Assembly (NCBI GenBank): GCA_033439255.1
Contig: CM065890.1
Location: 1,054,001-1,118,000, forward strand
DNA: 64,000 nt
Direction: 5' to 3'
Source: Hericium rajendrae
Lineage: Eukaryota > Basidiomycota > Agaricomycetes > Russulales > Hericiaceae
Positions 23,298 through 35,818 of this stretch are shown here, one piece after another. Each line of letters begins with the position of its first letter. Position 1 is the stretch's first letter. The notes below the pieces were generated by a model. The model saw nothing but the letters and a program-made list of their open reading frames with translations. It was not told the DNA's origin and ran no database searches. Both the position numbers and the translations under genes were made by a program.

Positions 23298-26200
23298 TCA
23301 CGCGCGGAGGAGCCAGCCGACGTCGAGCCCGGTCATAGTGCGCATGCCCCCGGGATAGCATGCGTTACTCTCCTTGAGCAGCATCGCGAGCCGCTGGCAG
23401 ATCTCCATCGGGTAGAGCAGCTGCTCGGCCTGTGGGAAGCCCGGGTATTTGCCGAGCAGGCTGTCGGCAGAGATGAGCCATGGAAGATGTCATAGATATG
23501 AAAGGAAGGGAAGACGTACGAGGGCAGATCGGTGTAGGCCGTTGATGGGCCGATGGTCTTGTACAGCACCTTCGCCGCCTGGACGACGCCGCTCTGCGGG
23601 ATGGAGTAGTACGTGGGCGCGGCATATGAGAGGCGCATGCTCGGCTTGAACAGCCAGATCTGCGAAGCAGTTCCAGTTAGGATGAATGCATCGTGCGAAG
23701 AAGAATTCCACGCACCAGTAACCGCGGCCGCTCTTCTTCCTCATCCAGGATGACGAAACGGTAGGTGGCATGGGCCGAGGCAAGCTCCGCCATGTCTTCC
23801 ACTATGAACGCCGAAAGCGGGATACGCAGCGGTCTGTTCACATACATGAGCATATCGCATGAGATCAGGAAGATAGGACACGTACTCAGCAGCTGGGCTC
23901 ACAGGCCGCAAAGCGTACTTCACCAGCCTATATGCAGTAGTGCGTTCGCCCGACTCGGTCGTATACTCCTGACACCGCCCTGCGAACGAGCCGCAGATGC
24001 AGCGCACGGTGCGGAACTCTTCGCCATGCTGCACGACAAGAGTCAGTACAGTTCGCATAGAATGCTTCGAAAATGAAATAAAACAGGAAGAGAAATGAAG
24101 GAAATGGATGTCTCCTCGCGCGTAGCTCCCGCAGACACGGACCTCAGAAACGAGAGTTGTTAGACGAGCAACCGCCGAAGCGTTAATCTCGGACGATTTG
24201 TATCAGCCATATACTGCCGCCCCATCCGGCCACCACCACGCCCAAACCGGGCCAAAACCTGCAAGGGCTTCGACCCGGCTCGAGCGCAGACAGACCGGAG
24301 GGGCAAGCAGCCGCTGGTGGAATCCCAGCGTCGGCCTTCTTACCGTCCTGAAGCAATAACCAAACAAGAACGAAGAGAAAGAGTAGAATAGAACACGGCA
24401 CGCACCTTCGGCTGCTCCGCAACCCATAAATTGCTCCTCATTACAACACGCCCCTCAAACAGCACATAGCTCCCGCCGACGAGCGCCTGGCCCTCTCTCG
24501 GCCAGAAGCCGCTCCCGTGCTGAGCGACCTGCGCAGACAGCTGCTGGTCCGCATGGCACATCCACGCCTCGACGAGCTCCGCCCAGTGCTCGCTCGGTAG
24601 GTCGTCGTACCGCGTGACACGCGCTCCCTGCACCAGTGGCAGCGAGCACGATGCGCAGATGAACGACGTCGGAGCCGCAGTTGTCAGCTGGGCTGCGTCG
24701 AGCAGTGGGGTGGGGACATGTGGGGGCGGAGGGGAGGGTGCGGGGAGCTTGACCTCGTAGTGTGTGCCTTGCACTCTGATTTGTTGTGGGCCTGGCGTGA
24801 CGGGTGCGGGGAGGGGAAGGGGTGACGAGGTTACAGCGCCGCTGTGAAGGACGAGAGATGTGGGCAATGATGGCGGGGGAGAGGATGAAGAGGAAGGTGC
24901 TGAGGATGAAGGAACTTCAGCTTCAAGGTTCACGCCAGCGACGCCGCCCTTAACATTAAGGAACGCAATAACATGCCGTAGGCTCTCATGGTGCTCTGCG
25001 ACGTAGTGGATCGACAATTCTGTAATATAGTCTCAGTAACCCAGTGAGACAGGTAGCAAAAGAGTACACGCACCAACTGGCGTCGAGCGTCGACCACTTG
25101 ATGAAGTTGGGCGAGAACTCGGTCGACTCGACTTCGCCGAACGCGAACCTCGATCCAAGGAGCTCGCAGAAAGTAGCCAATCAAAGCCTGGTGCGGACAT
25201 GCTCCGCGAACGAAACTTACCCGACAGAGTCCGACGGACCTGGGGAGGCGTCGCCGCAGGCACAGGGGCAGGGGCAGGCGGAGGCGGAGGTGCAGCTTCG
25301 CGCACAAACTCCGGGAGTGTAAGAAGCGTGTGTGGGTCTGGCTGAGGCAGAAGAGCACTGGGTACGGATTCCCGCATGAACTCGGGGAGAGAGAGTAAGG
25401 CGTCGGGGTCCTTCAGCTTGGACGTCTGGAAGGAGGCGTCTTGTGAATGCATGCGTCCAGCGTCTGAGTGTTCGACCAGTTTCGAGACGAAAGCTTGTCG
25501 CTAATGCCAGAAACATCATGAGGCTTCCACACAGTTGTAGAACTGAGAATACAAACTCACCTTCTGCAGATCCCGACGCCGTGCCTTTTCGAGCTGACCC
25601 TTCATCCCACCTTCCAGCACAACCGTCTGGTCAGACAAACGCCTTTCCGACGCACGTCCAATCATGTCAACAATACGATCCAGGTCTCGCTCCTTCTCTT
25701 TCAGCTTCGCCATCCCATCCTCGCCCCGAAGCCGTGCGCGCTCGAGCTCCGCACGCTTCTTGGACTTAAGTTCGACGCGCTGATTAAGCAGCTGGGGCGC
25801 GACGTCGTACAGGCGGTCGATCGCCATCGTGACCGTGTCGAGGTCAAGGCGCATCTTTTCGCTGATGTGTGGAGATGTTTTGGACATGGACGCCTGCGCA
25901 GGCACCTTGGCCTCCGACGGGATGGTCCCAAAGTCATATTCATACTTTGGCGGGCCCTCGAACTCGTAGTCAGCGGGGTCATACTCTGGCGGGAGCTGAT
26001 CCTGCGACACACGCGGCGGCAGAAGAGCTTCAGCGCGTTCGCGGCAGAGGCGAAGCACTGTTTCAAGATTAGCGTCGATGCTACTCCACAGGAGTGCCTG
26101 CTCTACAGCCTGGACCGGCGGGATATCTGCGCTTTCCGAGCGAGAGCGCGCGTGATGCTGCTGCACTTGGAAGTCGCTGAGCTGGCGACTGAGTGCATTG

Positions 26201-26947
26201 AAGATGTCAACGCTGTCACGTCGTTCCGGTGACGCAGGTAATGCGGAGTGGAGTTGAGGCAAGGCTAGAGCGGACGATGAGGAAATGCCAAGCACAGATA
26301 GACGATGTAGTTGGGAAAGAAGGGCGACTAGTGTTCGGGCAAGCTCGGCATCCTCGGGTTCGAGCACCGCTGAGATAGTATCAACGCGAGCCCGCAATTC
26401 ATGCAGCATTTCGGCCTCGTCGGATGGTAAGGGTCGAACTTGCTGCATTTCTGACGATGGAGTTCGCGCGCGGAGATTAATGAGAAGTTCCTGGAGGGCA
26501 GGTTGTGGGTCGAGTGTATCCAGCGGCGTGGAGCGGGTTGCATCCGTAGGAAGAGAATGGCGACGGTCAGGAATAATAGAGAGCCATGGAGAAGAGACAG
26601 AAATCAGATCGTTCAGAGTTATGAGGCATGATTTCTGGACGTAAGTGATTGAGGGCAAGACGTCCTTCCAGGCAAGGTTGAGTACATCGTCAATATAGAG
26701 GGAAAATACATACCTGGCTCTCCGCCGCGACCTCCACTTCGTCTTCATCTACGGCCGCAACATTATCAGCGAATGGGTCCTTCTCCTCACCCTCAGCATC
26801 TGCCGAGAGTTGCTCGACATGTCGATCTTCAACTAGTCGTGGTGATTCTTCTAGTGAGGGAAAAGGAGTGGGTACAGTAGATGCAAGTACAGAAAGCTGG
26901 TCTTCGTAAGTCGTGACTTGAGTAGGCGACCTGGTGAGCGTAGCCAT
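23298..26947 (-). CDS. UBE3D/Ipa1-type protein (HECT-like E2-binding domain) with long unknown N-terminal region
   Basis: One gene of about 1,000 residues by phase-consistent joins. The N-terminal half starts at the ATG at 26947 (MATLTRSPTQ) and has an acidic segment, a helical region (ELRARVDTISAVL, SDEAEMLHEL), then GPPKYEYDFGTIP. A long basic helix, probably coiled coil, follows (KSKKRAELERARLRGEDG, LKEKERDLDRIV). A link with two LLSLPEFMRE/LLTLPEFVRE-like copies and FGEVESTEFSPNFIKWSTLD leads to the C-terminal domain. That domain shows SFICASCSLPLVQG, LPSEHWAELVEAWMCH, EGQALVGGSYVLF, VRCICGSFAGRCQE and HATYRFVILDE, the layout of human UBE3D and yeast Ipa1, which works in pre-mRNA 3'-end processing. 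The exon between VAEQPK (24403) and HGEEFR (about 24027) is uncertain: either a 380-nt intron or an extra Cys-containing exon. Residues after the domain end in DVGWLLRA. Two separate genes are possible but less likely. Confidence 0.8.
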
Positions 26948-28766
26948 GAAAGGGTGGGCGAGATTGACGACAGACGGGGGGGGGGAGCTACCTCGTCACA
27001 GGCGCCCGAGGATATCTTCATTCGCGCCGCCACATCACCTGATTCGGGTCAGAACCTGTGCCAATTCCCCTTTTCGGATGAAAATTGGGACTGCCCTCTG
27101 CAGAGCAACCTTGTCTCTTGACAAACTCCTTGCAGAGCTCGATGGCACATGGTGGGACATGATCTGTGCGGTCGACGTCGTCGTAGGAAGGAAGGGTGAT
27201 GCAGACGTCGTCACCCCGAAACCTGTCTCAGAACACGCGTTTGTTCTGAACACAACGTAAGTCATCTGCATCAGCCGACTGCCGCATTGAGTGTGCCGAT
27301 GTTTCCACTTACCATCTTCCCATGTCCACGAGCAACTGCCGCCCGACCTCTCCATGAACGACGAACCATTGGTAGCAAATATCTCCTAGTGTGACGCGAT
27401 CAGCATGGGTCGTGGGGGGGTACACATGATGTTGACCGCCCTTGTCTGTTTCAGCAGATGATCCCAACTTCGACGAAGGCTCGACAATACCTCGCTCCCA
27501 TGCCGTATCTCGACTGCGGGATCAACTAAGACTATTGAGGTGGGCCTGGCAGACTCCCTGAAGTGCGGCTCTGCATCTTGATATCATCCCGCGGAACACA
27601 TCATGATTTCCCCCTTCACCTACGCAACAGTGCTTCATCCCAGAGATCGCCGTGTCGTCGGCAATCTACAGTAAACCGCATCATGATTCGGGCCGCAAAC
27701 TATCTTTATGTCGCCTCATCATGGGGATTGAAGCGTAGGTAGATCACAATTGTATAAGGCTGTGGACCCAGCAGCGTCAATTCCTGCGCCAGCACGCCGG
27801 GTAACAGCTGCACAGGGATGATTTTGCTATCGCATGTCCTGTGCAGCTTCACGCATTCTCTACGTCGCTCTCACGAAGCGCGGTTCGAAACAGTCCAGCA
27901 TTATCATTAACGTTGGTAAGGTATCTTGTCGCAAGTATACTAGGCTGAGCCGAGGGAGATAGAGGGCAAGAAAGGGAAGCGAGGAGAGGAAGATCGTGCG
28001 CACAAGTGCCCGCAGACCATGCTTCCTCCAATCTGCAGGCGCGAGCATGCGGACTGCAGGAAGCACGGTTGGCGGATCTTTATGGCTATGGTGCCTAGAA
28101 ATCGAGACATATGATGGCACGTCAATTTCGTCAACACCCGATGCTGCGTAACGCGGCTTAACAGCACACCATGCGTTGACTTGGTGCTGGCCCGTCTGCA
28201 GAGAGGTATTCAGCCGACGGGCGGTGGATTGGCAGTCAATAAGACTGACATGTCATCTCCCAATTTATAGGCATACGCCGGGGAAGCAGGTGGTGAGATA
28301 TCTGCGTTGTATCGAGTTCGAGGTGGATAGCCTGCGTGCAGGCGGATGTTCCATGAAATACTTTATCATGCCGCGCGGCAGCCGACCCAGGATGCAGACA
28401 ATAACTAAAGTATAGACTGCGATGTAGGCAAGCTGGTAGAGTCGGGCGCAGTCAGAGATGGGCAGTGTGCTTTGGATCAGAGACTCTGGAGGAGGGCGGT
28501 CTCTGTTTCATAGGTCGGAAGGCTTGTCAAAGCTATCCTCGTCCATATGTAGCGTGCCGTGACAATCATTTATGCGCCGATGGCAAAGCGCACCCACAGC
28601 AAGGTGACGCACCTTGTGCCTGCATGAGCCATGTAAGTCGGAGTCTGTCGCGAGGTCGATGCGACACCGCCAGATCAAAGGCTTGAAGTCCATGCTTGAA
28701 TTGCAATAGAATACATGATTGAAGTACAGCCATGCTCTCACTAAAGTATGCCATGAGATTCCAGTC
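26948..28766. other. Intergenic, 1.8 kb, no gene recognised
   Basis: This holds the promoter of the UBE3D-like gene at its left end (with a run of nine G near 26980) and the 3' flank of the F-box gene at its right end. Open frames are short and unconvincing. I see no tRNA, repeat pair or transposon end. A B-box-like GGTTCGAAA near 27884 has no matching A box upstream. Confidence 0.5.
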
Positions 28767-30824
28767 TCAGAACAAAAGCAAATCCATAGCAGACAGTTGC
28801 CCGCTCTGCTCCCTCTGCAACACAATCGCTCGTCAAAACCGCAGCCACCGACGCCAACTTCAAAACACACCTTCAAGCACAGGATCCGGCTATCATCCAT
28901 CATCACATCCGACACCTCCATGACCTCCTCCGTCTCGACCTCCCGATACGGCAAACACGACACCACCTCATGCGCAAACGCCGTCCCCGCCGGAATCGTC
29001 GACGGCTCGCACACAAGCTTTGCGCCGCCCGCCTCGCCGCCCTCCCGCCGCATGCGCTCGCGCGCGACGACATGCGGGTTATAGTCGCGCACGCGGATGC
29101 GCGCGCGCGCCTGCTGCGGCAGCGCATCGAGCGGGAGGCGCTCCTCCGTCACGCGCTCGACGGTGCGGAAACCGCTCACGGAGTGCTGCCAGTCGCTGCT
29201 GAGCAGGTCGCCGAACCAGCGCGTCGCGCGCGGGCCCCAGTCCGCCCACGGCACCTGCATCGGGCTCGCGGGCTCGCGCGCGAGCAGCGTGCGGATGCGC
29301 ACGAAGAAGACGAAGCAGTCGAGCGCGGCGTGCGTGTTTGGGTCGAGTGTGCCGAGCGAGCACGCGACGAGGCCGTCGGCGGGCGTCGAGTAGAATGGCG
29401 GGAGTTCGGGCGGGTACGGCGGGTCGGGTTCGGTGGGAGGTGGTGCATGAGTAGCGTCGGATTCGGGCGCAGGCGCGGCGGTCGGATCGGGTGGTTCTGA
29501 TGGTGGTAGTGGCTCGGGTGTAGCCGAATCCGGCGCAGGCGAGGGCGATTTTGCAGGAGTGGGTTCAGTGGCTGGCATCGATGAACCCTGCCCGGCCTTG
29601 TTTTTCTTTCGGGTCAAATGCGAATATGCCGGTCTCTTTTGACTTGCTCCAGCTCTCCTGGGCCTTGTTCCTGGAATCGGGTTCGCAGTCGCAGAGATAT
29701 ACCAGTAGTGATGTCCCTCTTTGAGAGTCGGCAGACAGAAACGGCGGCGTAGTATCGGATAGCCGCGATACCAACCTGGATTGTGAAAGTAATATATGTC
29801 AAGGAAGCCCCGCGGGATGACGATCAGGAACTCCGTATGCGAAAGAAAACAAAAATCATCGACACCCATCGACAGTGGCATGGTAGTCTATCATCGACAT
29901 CAGTAACGGGCCAGAAGGAAGGGGTGAATATCGCACCTGAGCCTTGGCACCCATGCGCCAGTTCCAGATTGCGATGAAAGCCGCGGACGTGTGGAAGACA
30001 TCCTTGATAAGCAGTGCGAGGTAGTCATCGAGGATTTGGATACGAAAGGATGTCCAGGAATCGGGCGCTTCGGGCCCCATAGCGCGCTTGCATTCGAGGA
30101 CGGGCGAGGGCGCCAGCGGATGCGGCTCGTTTGTTGACAACGTCCGAAGATGAACCTGGTAATCACTTCTGCAGAACAATGATTAACATGCTCTCCGCGT
30201 CAAGTGAGAGGAAGCGCGTACTCTGAAGTTGAGGACACAAGGACAAGCAGGTCCTGAGATGGATCCATGCTAAAGTCGATGATGTTGATGTCGTACTCCG
30301 TTAGCGTCCACGATGGCACTCGTCCGCCTTCCAGAAGCGCCTTTTCTCCGGCTGCAGTCGGGAACTGATAGAACGTGATCTTTCCCGAAACGCGACGATC
30401 ATCACCTTGCCCGTGCCCGTTCCCATACACCCCGCCAACGAACTCGTATATGGAGCCTGCGGCAGGGACTGGGGTCGTTACCTTGTGTCTCCAGCTGAGT
30501 GTACTCCACCGCTGTTCGCGCTCGTTTAGAAGGCGGCGCTGTGCGGCGATGGATGTTTGTGGGGAAGGCGAGAGGAGCACCATCTGGTGCTCGGCGAGGT
30601 CGATGGTATATTGGAGTCGTGGCGTGTCAAGGACGAGGCCGCGTAGAAATCTGCATGTCTACACATCGCATCGAATGTTCAGGTCAGTTCATAATGAGAG
30701 AAGCAAATGTACGCACAACCGTACAGGTAAGGAGATCATGCATGTCCAGAAAGGAAAGGATATAGCAGACGAGCTCTACTGGCAGATGCAACCATGGCGA
30801 AAACCGAGTTAAGGAGCCGGGCAT
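28767..30824 (-). CDS. F-box protein with proline-rich insert
   Basis: The protein starts at 30824 (MPGSLTRFSPW) and enters an F-box at once: LPVELVCYILSFLDMHDLL, then CRFLRGLVLDTPRLQYTIDL across an in-phase intron. F-box proteins link substrates to the SCF ubiquitin ligase through Skp1. The C-terminal part is the beta-rich substrate-side region common in Polyporales F-box families (SWTLTEYDINIIDFSMDPSQDLLVLVS, divided by introns, and WTSFRIQILDDYLALLI). A Pro/Ser/Ala-rich stretch of about 110 residues (28-29.6 kb side, coding 29430-29590) interrupts it. The last exon is short (28808-28767), fixed by phase, and ends SAMDLLLF. The insert is unusually long for the family. Its substrate is unknown; these families are large and fast-evolving. 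A 5' gap of about 1 kb separates it from the next gene. Confidence 0.88.
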
Positions 30825-31858
30825 GCGAGCGTACAATTGGGGAAAAAGCAGCTGGGAAGTATTTGGGGTGTGCATCGTGTTTGTTGAACAGAAAAGGGCT
30901 GAGCTGATGATTGTGCGGCGTGACGGCAGACGTCGGGATATAACTGGGGATCGTTGTTCTGGGCGATCGTCGATATAAAGCTAACAGTGCATGGTTGGGA
31001 AGAGGTCAGGGTGACTGCAAAGAACAACAGCACGACGACGACGGCGAAAATCCAAGGATGTCGAGTGAGGACAGGATGCTTTACAAGTCTCGGAGCGCGC
31101 GCCCCACTGTATCCGCTCGCTCTCACGGAGTCTCACGCTTGAGTCCGAGTTGGTCCTCCGTTGATTTCATACATCCTTTCCGATTTGCGTCCTTCGCACA
31201 AACTTGTCGAGTCGGCAGAGCTCGCGGGCCTGTCATTACCTTGTTCTTGGGAGTCTAAAAACGAATAAAGAATGAGCCTCGACAGCGCAGGAAAATGCCG
31301 AGACTGGCGTCAATCACCGCCGCTGGCGCACAGCTTCGAGATGGCCTATGACATTGACAAGAACAAAGGATTCATGCACCCACGGTCATTCCAGGGCTGC
31401 ATTAGAGCTATTTATCTATGGGCGACCGTGTCAAAGATATTTTCCGGACGCTTCCAACGCGAGGGTGATCCACTTGGTTTTATACAAGATACGTCTTACT
31501 GCTCAATTGTGCCGTGTGTTAGTCAGTATACTGTCGGCGTGCTTTGACCTTTTCATTCCTTGAAACAAGGTTGTTATCAGGACCATCTTGAAGATCCACC
31601 GGCCTTGCCATGGTGATTTGGGGGTATACGACTTTGCCATACAGTCTGATGTCCCCACACCATAATTGGGTCGTACCCTCATTTTACTCGAGGTGTACGT
31701 CTACATGCGCTTTGACTGGCCCAAGCGACTGATCGTCAAAGCTCACTGATCATGTGCACTACTACGTATCCTAGTAGCCCTCGACCTATATAGCACACAG
31801 GTCGCCCTTCAGGGCCCATCGTCTTCCCCCCATCTGATGACCTCGATCCGTATCCGCC
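30825..31858. other. Intergenic between F-box gene and acidic repeat-protein gene
   Basis: Divergent 5' flanks of the two neighbouring genes. A minus-strand frame at 30809-31126 contains a hydrophobic run (VVVVLLFFAVTLTSS), but it overlaps the F-box start and has no partner exons, so I do not call it. Nothing else is recognised. Confidence 0.5.
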
Positions 31859-33429
31859 ATGGATAACTTTGACTTCTGTATCCTGTTCTATATCCTGCTC
31901 TACCCACTCGCCCGTGCGGCGTTTCACACCCTCTCCCATATCATATTCTACCTCAGGTTCCTCGCTCCCGTCCTTGGGCCTATTCTGAGCCCGGTAATAT
32001 ACGCAAGCATCTTCGGCATCTTCCTGAGCGCTCTGAGCGCCCGCTATGAGGCATTGCAAAAGTGAAGCTCATGTCGCTTCATGACATCTGTAGCTGACGC
32101 ATCTGCAGGTCCGAACGGCTGTTGGCGCAGGCTGATCCTTCGAAGGCGGGTGAGGCCACCTTATCGAGGTACGGCGTGTGCTCATACTTGTCGCGTGCAT
32201 GCAATCTACTGAATACGTTTACGCTTAGCTTCACGGTGTCGGATCCCGAAGCTTCCGGTACTCAATACAACGACGTTCTTCCGGCTGTCGGACTTGAGGA
32301 GGCTATCCTTGCACCTGCGCCCTCTGGTGAAGATCTTACGCCTGAGGCTGCATGCGAAGATGTTCTGCCGTCTACCGAGGAACCCACGCCTGCTTTTGAT
32401 GATAATGCTCTACAAGACACTACCCAGAAAGTTATGCCGTCGCAGACTCAGGAACTTGAAGACGTCCCGCCCCAGACCCATGAAGATGTACCTGCGCAGA
32501 CCCACGAACACTTGCCGCATCTTCACGAAGACGTCGCGTTGCAGACCCACGAGGACATCGCGCCGTCTGCTCAGCAAGTGGCATCGGAACCCGATTCTCT
32601 GAAGGAATCTGGTGGCGACCTTCTATCTCAGACCTTGGAAGGCGTTGAACAGGCTGAACTGGAATATCGTGCTCCAGGAGGATTTGACGGGGATGTTGTA
32701 CCTCAAACCTTCGAACACGCCTCGCTGTCTGCTGAACAGGACGCTGTAGGACAAGAACCTCTAGAGGTTCAGTCTGGCGCGGCTGTTCCGCCGTTCAATT
32801 GGGATCTCTATGCAGGACGCGAAGGTGCTCCGCCACCTCCGGAAATTATACGAACTCTCTTCGAGCAGGACGCAAGATTTGCTCACAACGAAGACCTCCC
32901 ACCTCCGCAGAACGATGCCGGAACTGAAAACATCCCATCGCGAATGTCCTTTTCCGAGGCTGCCCAGGCGCTGTTTCTAGCGCAACCTAATTCTACTCCG
33001 AGTCAGAGCGATGCTGCGAAGGTTCCTGAAACCAAGAACAATGACGATCCGCCAGCGCTGGATGCCGATGTGGAGATTTCCGACGACTCGGAAGACGAGG
33101 TCTCCGACCCACCGCAGGGTGAACCCTGGCAGTCATATCGGGACTACTATGGTCCGTGCTACTTCGACGACGGTCCCACCCAGGAGGAAATGCACGCAGC
33201 TTTCTTGTTGCCGCCGCCTGATTACACTGCCCGCGACCCATACCTTATGGATTGGGAGCCGGTGCCTCCTGAGCAGCGCGTCCCGAATTATTGGAGCCCA
33301 TGCGTGGATCCAGACGTCCAGGTCCTCGAGATGATGGTCCTGGATCTTTCGGGGCGGGTGGACAGACTGGACCTGGGCCCGAAGGTCAACGAAGTGCCAA
33401 TGGGGGATGTCGACTGGGATATGCTATAG
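31859..33429 (+). CDS. Acidic membrane-anchored protein with QTHED repeats, unrecognised family
   Basis: Two exons (31859..32061 and 32109..33429) with a 47-nt intron in phase 2 give 507 residues. I do not recognise the family. The first 65 residues are strongly hydrophobic (ILFYILLYPLARAAF, IFYLRFLAPVLGPILSPVI, YASIFGIFLSALSA) and could form two or three membrane helices or a hairpin. The rest is very acidic and probably disordered. About residues 115-165 carry degenerate copies of an 8-10 residue unit built on QTHED (QTQELEDVPP, QTHEDVPA, QTHEHLPHL, LHEDVAL, QTHEDIAPS). A related QTLEGVEQ and QTFEHASLS lie further on. A more ordered-looking C-terminal segment is rich in Trp, Tyr and Pro (GEPWQSYRDYYGPCYFDDG, YLMDWEPVPPEQ) and ends in PMGDVDWDML. 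Uninterrupted frame and biased codon positions support a real gene. Confidence 0.75.
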
Positions 33430-34251
33430 GCATGAGGCGCGTTAGATCTATGTCGCACGCGTCTCGAGGACCTATCGTTGGAGCGTTTCTTCTTTCTATT
33501 TTTCTCTCGATTTCTCGCATTCAGCATAGTGGTGGGCTGTGTTATGTTTCTCGTCTGGTCAGTTTGCGGCTCCGGCCGACTATGTTTTGTGTTGTCTGCA
33601 ATGCCCGCCTGCATATTGCAGGAAGCGTGGTCTGCCTTATGGACAGTGTCTGTTTCTTTACCGTTAGATTTCTCCTCCTGTTCTGTCAGCTCCTAGAAGA
33701 CGTATATGTATCTAGCCAATGGAAATGGCAGCACCGTGCTGCTTTCAGACTATACCGCGTGAAACCGTCCTATAGACTACAATTGCAATAGGCTTGATAA
33801 TGTTGCGACTTCACTGGCACCAGAATGGTTTCCCCAGAGTTAATCTCTACAGATTGAATCAGTGGATATTGAACGTTGAATGTATCATCACCGCGAGACA
33901 TGTCGAGCGTGGATATATGCATGTGTTATGGGCATCCGATTTCGGCCATTGGGAAAACCAAATTACGCTGCGAACACTAGCGACTAGCGATGTATGAGGA
34001 AACCAAGAAGACAGCGATGAGTCCACGAAGCAGGTGGACGAAAGGAGTGTCATGGTCTACATCCTTGGTCGATGACATTATAGGACTGCAATTGAGAAGG
34101 TTGCATATGTGCATAAGACGACAGTCGTAACAGTCTCCAGTGCACGCGTCAGCTTCCCTCGACAACAAGGTGAGATGAGAATAACCGCGAGTCTATAAGC
34201 ATCAATGAAGTTTTGTAGCGCTGTAATTTGATCACTGATACTTACTCTAGC
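33430..34251. other. Intergenic between two convergent genes
   Basis: 3' flanks of the acidic repeat-protein gene (plus) and the DUF4436 gene (minus). T-rich after 33478 as in a 3' UTR. No gene, RNA or repeat is recognised. Confidence 0.5.
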
Positions 34252-35818
34252 TCACGAGCTCGCCTTGACAGGATTCTTCATATAGTCCTCGCCGAAGAGA
34301 AAACAAAGAAGGCAGAACAGGGTCTAAACGAGCCACAAATTATGCAGCATAAAATGTGCATAGACTGTAAATACGCACCGACATGATCAAGAATGCGAAC
34401 GTCGGCAATGTCCCAACGAAGTCTGCACCCAAGCTCAGCGTGAGTGAATGTCATTCCACGTCATAATCATGGCATACGAACCAATGATTGCGCCTGTTAT
34501 GGGAAATATGAGCCACATGCGCGCGTTTGAACATACATGGCACCGCTTACCGAATGACGCAGGAGCACCAGGCATCGTTCCTCGCAATGACGTGAAGGCG
34601 AACAAAGTTGAGACAGGCACGACGAGCACACTCGGCTCCATGCGATATCGAAAGCAGACGGCCTTGATCATAATCGCTGTCAGGACCAGATTGACGAGCC
34701 CTGCATCGATGCACAATAGACGTACTCAGTGCTTCATCCTCAAATCCCATAGCATGGACGTACACATAGCCATGATAATGACAATGGCATAGACCCGCAC
34801 AAGCACCGTCCGGTAGATGATGAAATTCAGATCTGTCACCCCCTCTAAGCTGAGAATGCTATCAAGATGGTCTGGAGGACCCAGCAACGCCTTGTACCCA
34901 CTGCGAATGCCCAAACTTCATCAGCAGACAAGTTCAAAAGGCGGAAAATGAGACTAACGTAGCGACACCTTCGGTGTTGTACACGGAAATTCCAACTGGG
35001 TCGCCGGTCCCATTCGTCAAACCAAAGAGACGTATTTGAGAGGCGTATCTGCATCAGAAATGCAAAATGAAGGCGGCTCGATTATGCTGGAACTTGACGC
35101 TTACCGGTCGAAGGGGTAGTTCTCAGTGCTCGATTGCAACGTCCTGACGTTCTCGTATAGATTGACCACCGTTCGAAAAAATGGTGCGTTGGACCAGTTG
35201 TCAAAGTGCAAAGCAGTGGCATTGAACTGAAAGACTGCCTGATCGGGGCGGCCGTTTGAAGGCGTGCTGGAGTCACCACCAGAGCTTTGTGCCAGCAAGT
35301 TCCTAAGGGTGCCGGCATCTGAGTTACGAGATACTACAGATGCATGATGTTATTATCGATACTTACTGGTCGAAATATATATTGACGAGAGGGCAGCCGA
35401 AGATATCACTTGGTGTGTTTGCCTGGGTTGCCTCTTGGATGCAGTCGTCACCGTTGATGGTCCAATCAAAGGTGACAGTGTCCATGCTAGTATCTATCGC
35501 GATCAGCCGCATGTTCACATAGAGCTGGATGTATAATGGCCTGGGTCAGAACAGCCAAGGCCAATCCACACAAACAACACTCACCTTCCTGCCGACGAAC
35601 ACGGAGTCCACCCCTGGATCCTGCAGCTGCCTGGTCCTAAACCTCCATCCAAGGGAAACACCAAGCACAATGGTGACCACAGTCCCAATGATGCAGGCGA
35701 TGACCCATGCGTATGGTTTCTTCAGATACCCAACCATCGCGCCATACGCGCCCTGCACCGGCCTAAAAAGGGATGTTTTCTGAGCGGTTTGCCCTGAGGA
35801 TTCTGCGGATCCAGTCAT
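34252..35818 (-). CDS. DUF4436-family membrane protein
   Basis: Seven or eight exons are joined in phase. The ATG at 35818 gives a short soluble start (MTGSAESSGQTAQKTSLFR), then one membrane helix, AWVIACIIGTVVTIVLGVSL. A lumenal or extracellular beta-rich region follows (DGRK-like VGRK, VNMRLIAIDTSMDTVTFDW, DIFGCPLVNIYFDQ, FQFNATALHFDNW, with several N-glycosylation sequons). C-terminal membrane helices include AIVIIMAM, GLVNLVLTAIMIKAV and the signature FAFTSLRGTMPGAPASF-GAIIDFVGTLPTFAILIM. The last exon, after a phase-0 join, encodes TLFCLLCFLFGEDYMKNPVKASS. The TMPGAP plus IIDFVGTLP pattern is what I associate with DUF4436, whose function is unknown. A close paralog begins at 63709 near the right edge of the window. 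Confidence 0.85.

Noticed and set aside
27870-27900. B-box-like GGTTCGAAA
   Set aside because: The rest of a tRNA is missing on both sides.
28970-29500. 176-codon Arg-rich plus-strand frame
   Set aside because: Shadow of the proline-rich exon of the F-box gene.
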